A DNA stretch of 64,000 nt, from contig JAIXMO010000030.1 in NCBI GenBank assembly GCA_025677825.1, positions 310,001 to 374,000 on the forward strand. Reading direction: 5' to 3'. The translations under genes were made by a program, and so were the position numbers. The stretch's first letter is position 1, and each line of letters begins with the position of its first letter. The notes under the pieces were generated by a model, which had not been told where the DNA came from, did not search any database, and saw nothing but the letters and a program-made list of their open reading frames with translations. This document shows positions 58,001 through 64,000 of this stretch, in pieces. This stretch comes from Helicostylum pulchrum (Eukaryota; Mucoromycota; Mucoromycetes; Mucorales; Mucoraceae).

Positions 58001-60953
58001 AGAGCAGAAAGTCCGTTATTGTACGTGTTCCTCTTGCTCTCGGTATCGCTAAACTCTTGTGTCATCTCCCTGAAAAGTCTAAGCGTATTAATTTACCTGG
58101 TCTCTTAACTTCTGTATGTCACATTATTCGTAGTAGAGCTCAAGATGTCAGAGACATTACACGTGAAACATTGATCAAGATCAGTGCTTTCTTGGGTCCC
58201 TCTTATTTTAGTTACATTGTAAAGGAACTTCGCGGTGCACTTTCCAAGGGTTATGAGATGCATGTTTTGGGTTACACCGTCAATGCACTTATTCTTGATA
58301 TGATGCCTCGATTAAAGGTCGGTGATCTTGATTACTGTTTACCTGCCATCGTTGATGTGCTTGTTGGTGATATATTTGGTGCCACCGGTCAAGAAAAGGA
58401 CAAGGATGAAATGACAGGTAAGATCAAGGAAGCCAAGAGTCGTCGTAGTCCTGCGTCTTTTGAATTGATCTCCAAGATTGTTCATTTCACTCACGTTGGT
58501 TTACTTTTGGTTCCTCTCAAGGATATCATGTCTAATACCGAAAGCAGCCGTATCCTTAAAAAGGTTGAAGATCTTCTTCGTCGTATTGCACTTGGTCTTG
58601 TTCAAAACCCTGAATTTGAATCAGTAGAATTACTTGATTTTGCATTTGGTTTGATTTCTGAAAGTTTAGAAGACTTTAAGGCCAAGGAAAAGGTCAAGGT
58701 TGTCAAGACTCAAAAGGAACTTAATTTCGAAGTACAAATGAAGCGTATCATGGTTGAACCTGTTGACTATTATCGTGCCAATGCTTATCGATTTGTTTTC
58801 TTTGGTCTTAGTTTGTTGTCTAGTGCACTCAAAAAGACCAAGTTGGACTTAAACAATAACGCATATGTTTCTCGTTTGCGTAAGTTGATTAATGCCGTTG
58901 GTAATGTATTGTATGCTACACAATCTGCAAATGTTGTACTCGCTGCTCGTATCATGTGCCACTTTATTGCTATGAAGCTTCCCAATACCGAGACAGCTGT
59001 TAAGGTATCAATCGATAGATCGTTTGCATTAATTAAATCCTCCGGTGGATCTCAAACTACAGTTGTTCAAGCTTGTTTAAGATTATTAACTGTCTGTATT
59101 CGTGACCATGAAAAATCTACATTGACAGAACCTCAATTGACATATATCCTCAACTTTGTCCGTCCTGATATGGAAGAAATTGAACGTCAAGGTACTATCT
59201 TTGCTTTGGTCCGTGCTATTATCTCTCGTAAGTTTATGGCCCCTGAGATGTACGAATTAATGGACTCCATTTCTAACATTATGGTAACCAACCAAAGTCG
59301 TGAAATTCGTGAACAAGCCCGTTCAGTCTACTTTATGTTCTTGATGGATTACCCTCAAGGTAAGGGACGTCTCAAGACTCAAATGAGTTTTATCGTCAAG
59401 AATTTGGAATATGTATTTGAAACCGGTCGTGAATCCATCATGGAATTGTTACATCATATTATTTCCAAGTTTGGTGAGGAAGTGCTTTCTGAATTCGCTG
59501 ATTCCATCTTCTTTGCACTTGTTATGCGTTTAATTAACGATGAATCTCCCAAGTGTCGTGAAATGGCCGCTGCTTTAATCAAGACTCTTTTAGCTCGTAG
59601 TACAGAACGTATGCCTACTATTTACAAGTTGTTGAACAAATGGCTTAGTGAAAGCGATAAGATGAGTTTGCAAAGAGCTGCTTGTCAAGTCTATGGTTTA
59701 GCTATAGAAACGTTCGGTACTCAAGTCCGTCCTCAAGCCGCTGGTTTAATTAAGCGTCTTGCTGTTATTTTGGATGCTAGTAGACAACGCGCTGAAGAAT
59801 TGGCTACTGAAGAAGAAGACAAGTTCGATGAAGATGGTATGGATATTGATATCCAATGGGAAGTTACTTACTATGCTATCAAGACATTTGCCAAGATCAC
59901 CACTACATTCCCCAAGATTGTTTATGATGCCGAGACCGAGCCTGTCTGGCGTGGTGTTCAATACATGTTATTGTACCCTCACTCTTGGATTCGTTCTTCT
60001 GCCGCTAGATTGTATGGTGCTTACTTTGCTGGTATTGATGCTGAAACACGTCAAGTCAAGGAAACCTCTACCAAATGTACTTATTTGGATAAGGATACAC
60101 TTCGTGGATTAGCTTCAGACTTTTTAGAGCAATTAAAGAGTGCTTATGTAACACAAGAACAAGCAGATCAAATTGTCAAGAATTTGTTCTTTATTGGTAA
60201 ATGTTTCTACTACATGCCTGATGAAGAGGATGTAGAGGGTGAAGCTGGTGAGGATATCAAGATTGATGATGCAAAGGATGAAGTGGTTGATGAAGAGACA
60301 AAAACTGCTGAAGTTCAAGCTGCTATTGCAAAGATTTCTGAAGAGGCTCATAAGAGATCTCTTAACTGGTTGTTTAGAAAGGCATCATTTGATGCTCGTG
60401 GCGCAGCTATTAGAAAGATTAAGAGTGCTATTATTCTTGTAAGTTATCCCCTTTCCACACACACACACAAACATACATGTATGTAGATGATTGACAAGTT
60501 TCTTTTTTATATATAGCGTTCAACTATCTTTAAATGGTTTGCTGCCATGTGTAATACAATGACTGCAGAAGAATTACCGCCTTACTTGATGCCTGTTGTT
60601 GCACCTATTTACCGTACTGTAAATGATGAACAAAACAAGGCAGCTGGTTTTGGTAAGTTGATTTATATGTGTATATATTTTTTTCGAAAAGGATACTAAT
60701 AATTATTTAATTTATTACAGAGGAACTTCAACAACTTGGTAATGAAATTCTCGGTTTACTTCAAACTAAGGCTGGACCTACCATTTATTTCGCGGTTTAC
60801 CAACGTGTTCGTCAACAAGTCATCAAGAGTAGAGAAGAACGTAAGGCCAAGGATGCTATCTTGGCAATCACTAACCCTGCTCTTGCTGCCAAGCGTAAGC
60901 TCGAAAAGCATCATCGATCTCAACAATCTAAAAAGAAGCGTACTCGCCTCTAA
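52100..60953 (+). CDS. UTP20: UTP20, U3 snoRNP / small-subunit processome HEAT-repeat protein
   Basis: Ten exons: 52100-52159, 52234-52626, 52686-52762, 52831-53035, 53098-53919, 53986-54365, 54442-55102, 55174-60438, 60517-60652 and 60721-60953. They give 2743 aa, matching the ~2500-2800 aa of UTP20/DRIM. The N-terminus has YQTFKTRVESIKVDVVRRSR and GSFFYEALDQWKDLNC, and PLVKSLPSIIYHKEQIISIL follows; the rest is helical HEAT repeats. Acidic inserts occur at about residue 910 and 1790. The C-terminus is Lys/Arg-rich (KKKRTRL-like), as in nucleolar proteins. Role: 18S rRNA maturation. Eight of the nine introns are in the first ~3 kb and last 0.5 kb; exon 8 alone is 5265 nt. Confidence 0.95.
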
Positions 60954-61996
60954 AACAATTCCCCCCATACACACTCACTCACACATCACTACTGTATTTT
61001 TCCTTTTTTTTAGCAACAAAAAAAAAAAAATAGAAAAAAAGATAATATACTTCATGTTCAAAATTGTATAGATTAAAATAAAATAAAATGAACATCATAT
61101 AATAATTTATAAAGTAAATTCGTCTCTCCCTTTTTTTTTTTTTTTTTGACAGATAGTTTAAGTGGATATATACATATTTAGGAAAACAATGCATGCTTCA
61201 CTTTGTGTCATAGATACGACTCCCTTTAATAGACGCTAATCAAATTGCGTGCAAAAGGAAAAAAAAACTCCTTACTACGTATGTAAATTTAACAGGAGTA
61301 TTTAGTGGCAGATCGTCGTCTCAGCGTCATTACACCCTTTTTAATTGTGCCGATCAAAGCTTGACGTATGAAATGATGTGATATCAAGAGCTAGGCTTCA
61401 AAAATAAAAATAAAAAAGAAGAGATGCTTAAGATCTAGAACGAAATGAATATGTTGATATATATTATTTTTTTCAAACATTATGTTTACTTCCCCCTACC
61501 TGGCCTCTGGAAGTTTGCATGCGGGAATTTACGCGTCAGCTGGAGGAGAGGAGTCTCATGTATGAATTAAATGAATAGAACGTGACATTAGCCTGTATGT
61601 ATTTTGGGTACTTTGACACCCATTCATATATATATATATTTTTTACCAAAATACAAAAGTACATAGATGATTCCAGAGTTTTATTTTAATAATAAAACTC
61701 ACGAGAGAGAAAGAAAAAAAAAACTACCGTTATCTCTACGGCAAAAATATTCGGTTCAAAGGTACCATTGTTTATACATCGGATGACTTGATGTATCATA
61801 CGGCCTGTAAATAGAGACATCATGATGGCTTGGAGAGAATTTCATGTACATTGGATTTTGCATGTAATTAAAACATAATGGATTTGTTCTCTTCGATAGA
61901 ATGGCATAATACTTATCAAGTAATTACAAGTATCTCGATGAACTAGTACGAGACGTGCACGCAATTAATAATAATAAGATAAACCCCCCTCCCCGT

Positions 61997-62035
<39 letters not shown>

Positions 62036-62332
62036 ATGTATAACTGGTACAATGAAAAAACGTATTTTTTTGCTGTCATATTAATCGATTGTATAGTTAA
62101 CTAAATGCAAATAAGTAAGGAGCATTAATCACTTGCATTCACCGTGTGACTTTATCGAGCCCAAAAAAAAAAGAAAAAGATAAACAAACAAATAGTTATA
62201 AAGTTAACTGTTCAAGCTAATGAGCCCAAGCTTCTTTATCAGTATCTTTATAGGTGGAGAGGAAAGAAAAAGTCTAATTATTTATTTATACGAATATATA
62301 CAGTGTTTGTTTGTTATGAGGGGGGTAAATGA
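60954..62332. other. Intergenic, no gene seen
   Basis: ~1.4 kb between the convergent UTP20 and RPP25-like genes. Contains simple sequences only: CA-rich repeat at 60965-60985, T run of 17 at 61131-61147, and a 31-base T run at 62000-62030. No open frame with coding-like composition. Confidence 0.45.
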
Positions 62333-63508
62333 TTATACATAGATATCAGGACCAGTGGGAGGTTGATGACCGGACGTTGCATCTAATTCAGGCATCTCTT
62401 CAAAAGAAAGATAGATCATGATGACAGGCACCTTTTTATTTATTTCAACGCTGTCCAACTCTTTATCTGTTGTGGGGTCCCATTGTTCAACAACTGACGC
62501 GCTTCCAATTTGAGTGTACTGGTGTAAAGTACCTTGCATCTTTCTTTTAATCATCTCCACTACCGTCACTGTTTTATTGACGTTTTGGCCTTTTCCGACT
62601 ATAACAATATGTTTCTTTTTTTCTTCCTACAAGTAATAATAAAAATGTTTTAACATTTACGACAATAGTAGACTTTTTTATTATTATTATTTATTACCTG
62701 CAGTAACTTGAGAGCGACGTCTACATAAGTAGGGATTTTACTGTGACTAATTCTAACTTCGTTATCAGCAGGGGCCTTCTGATTCTCACTGACCACATTT
62801 TTAGAAGTTCTTTTGTAATCTTCCACTAGAAATAATAATATAGGTTAGTTTACAACATATTAAATTGACTTCTCTTTTTTTTTTTGAAAAGAAAAAAAAA
62901 GGGTTAAGGTTGTTCAGAATAGTGTATTTTGTCTCATACGAATCAGTCATACATAAAAAAGTTTCTCTGTTTCTATTGATTTCAGTATTCAATCTTATAT
63001 ATACCACATCAAAAAATAGCCCGAATTCAAGTTGCTTTTACAAGAATACAGAAATATATTTTGATATGGTTTTTGTGGTTAAATCTGTCTTTTGTGAATC
63101 CACCCAAAAATTCAAAATACTAACGAATACTTGGGTTCAGAAACAAAAGAGTAATAAAAAAAATAAAAAAAATGTCGAGCCATCCTTTACCGTCAATATG
63201 CTAACTAGAACACAGGCGGTCTAACAATGACTGCAAAAGTAATGTGAATATGAATGTGTATATCACACTACTTTCCTTGGTTTAATCTATGTTTGGCCTT
63301 ACGCTACTTCATTCACATCTAAAAATGAAGAACAAGATTTCAAACAATATTTTCGGATTCAAAAAAGTTGCGATTGATGTGTGCATAAAAATAGAAACGC
63401 GAGAAATATGACTGAAATATCGAACCTTTTACGTCTTCATCATACAAAACCTAACCCTTTTTTTTTTTTTTTTTTTGTGTATGTGTGTGTATTGACATAA
63501 TACTTACT
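62333..63508 (-). CDS. Alba-domain RNase P/MRP subunit (RPP25-like)
   Basis: Exons 62333-62626 and 62698-62825 encode 140 aa once the first base of the start codon is supplied by an upstream exon. The protein reads EDYKRTSKNVVSEN, then EVRISHSKIPTYVDVALKLLQ, IVIVGKGQNVNKTVTVVEMIKRKM and DPTTDKELDSVEI. These are the Alba fold with its KTVTVVEMIK core helix. Animal RPP25 starts MENF(R/K), and here the frame after the acceptor is TG-GAA-GAT-TAC, so the ATG is probably split A|TG. The best upstream donor, A/GTAAGT at 63508/63507, would make a 682-nt intron. Role: binds P3 RNA of RNase P/MRP in the nucleolus for tRNA and rRNA processing. Confidence 0.75.
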
Positions 63509-64000
63509 TTTATTTTGCTACCCTATAAAGAAGGTGTCAACAGAAAAATAAAAAAAATTAACGCGTATGAAGTTTTTTTCATAACAGTCACGAAGTAAAA
63601 AAAAGAGGTGATATTTCTTAAACCGGAGCGTCCAGGTACTCCGCTTGTTGTACCTTGAACGACCCCCTTTGGTTTCTTTGTTAATGTTTGACAGTAAAAA
63701 GAAATATAATTTAGGGCGAAATAACGACAATGATAAGTTGAATTATTGCTCCTTTATTTCGCCACCTCTTTTTAGTATCCGAGCATTACTTTTTTACAAG
63801 TAAACACAAAAAAAGGGAGGCGGAAAAAAAAAAAAAAGTGTACTATACGTTGGTGCCACGTTTTACATGTAGTAGTAGTAGTAGTAGTAGATAAGACTAA
63901 AAAAAAAGTAAAAAAAAAGAGAGAAAAAAAAACAAGGTTTTAAATATGCTGTTTATACTTGATAATAATAGAATCTGTAATTCTATTGTCACTTAATATA
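63509..64000. other. 5' flank of the RPP25-like gene; (TAG)n microsatellite
   Basis: No coding sequence seen. A (TAG)7-like microsatellite lies at about 63871-63890. The rest is A-rich, and the window ends in AT-rich DNA. Confidence 0.4.

Noticed and set aside
62801..63007. 68-codon minus-strand frame as the N-terminus of the RPP25-like gene
   Set aside because: Contains poly-Phe/Lys from a low-complexity tract and lies within the putative 5' intron; no in-phase donor matches.

Overview
The window is nuclear DNA from a filamentous fungus, most probably an early-diverging one of the Mucoromycota/Mucorales type. The evidence is: very AT-rich intergenic sequence with long A and T runs; compact genes with many short introns (about 50-100 nt, GTAAGT-like donors, CTAAC-type branch points, AG acceptors); and conserved genes whose family types fit that group, such as a TRAP-alpha subunit, LAMTOR2, a LARP4-like protein, UTP20 and a MCUR1/FMP32-type protein. 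No prokaryotic operons, CRISPR arrays, rRNA or convincing tRNA genes were seen. I rebuilt the spliced models by hand from splice signals and checked that the exon phases add up.

Layout. Bases 1-23 kb are gene-dense: a DUF2415 WD-like protein, a STIMATE/TMEM110-like membrane protein, a MCUR1/FMP32-like mitochondrial protein, TRAP-alpha, LAMTOR2, a small Gln-rich protein, elongation factor 2, a nucleotide-sugar transporter, a LARP4-like RNA-binding protein, protein phosphatase 5 and a full-length ABCC (MRP-type) transporter. Bases 23.2-31 kb are gene-poor and hold decayed mobile DNA: a Tc1/mariner-like element reduced to about 0.7 kb with 30-bp terminal inverted repeats and TA flanks, fragments of another HTH transposase around it, a copia-type primer-binding-site motif, an orphan two-exon gene and a decayed Fanzor/TnpB-like fragment. 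Bases 31-40 kb return to conserved genes: a small unrecognised protein, DNA topoisomerase I, a SIW14-type phosphatase, a BSD2/NDFIP-like PPxY membrane protein and an LEA2-type membrane protein. Bases 40.2-44.3 kb are again accessory, with orphan or broken genes and two copies of a dispersed repeat that also lies next to the Fanzor-like fragment at 28.9 kb. Bases 44.3-49 kb carry threonine synthase and a CAF120/SKG3-like PH protein. Bases 49-52.1 kb are gene-poor with a second Fanzor/TnpB-like remnant (C-terminal part). UTP20 fills 52.1-61 kb, and an Alba-domain RNase P/MRP subunit (RPP25-like) lies near 62.3-63.5 kb.

How the genes relate. There is no pathway cluster. The conserved genes are ordinary housekeeping loci: translation (EF2), ribosome biogenesis and RNA processing (UTP20, RPP25-like, LARP4-like, CAF120-like), secretory pathway (TRAP-alpha, sugar transporter, BSD2-like), TORC1 signalling (LAMTOR2), DNA topology (TOP1) and amino-acid synthesis (THR4). 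The most interesting material is in the accessory islands: two separate remnants resembling eukaryotic TnpB homologues (Fanzor), a three-copy repeat that seems to be exon-plus-intron sequence of a multicopy gene, and a nested, internally deleted Tc1/mariner element. Homology statements rest on recognised motifs, not on database searches.
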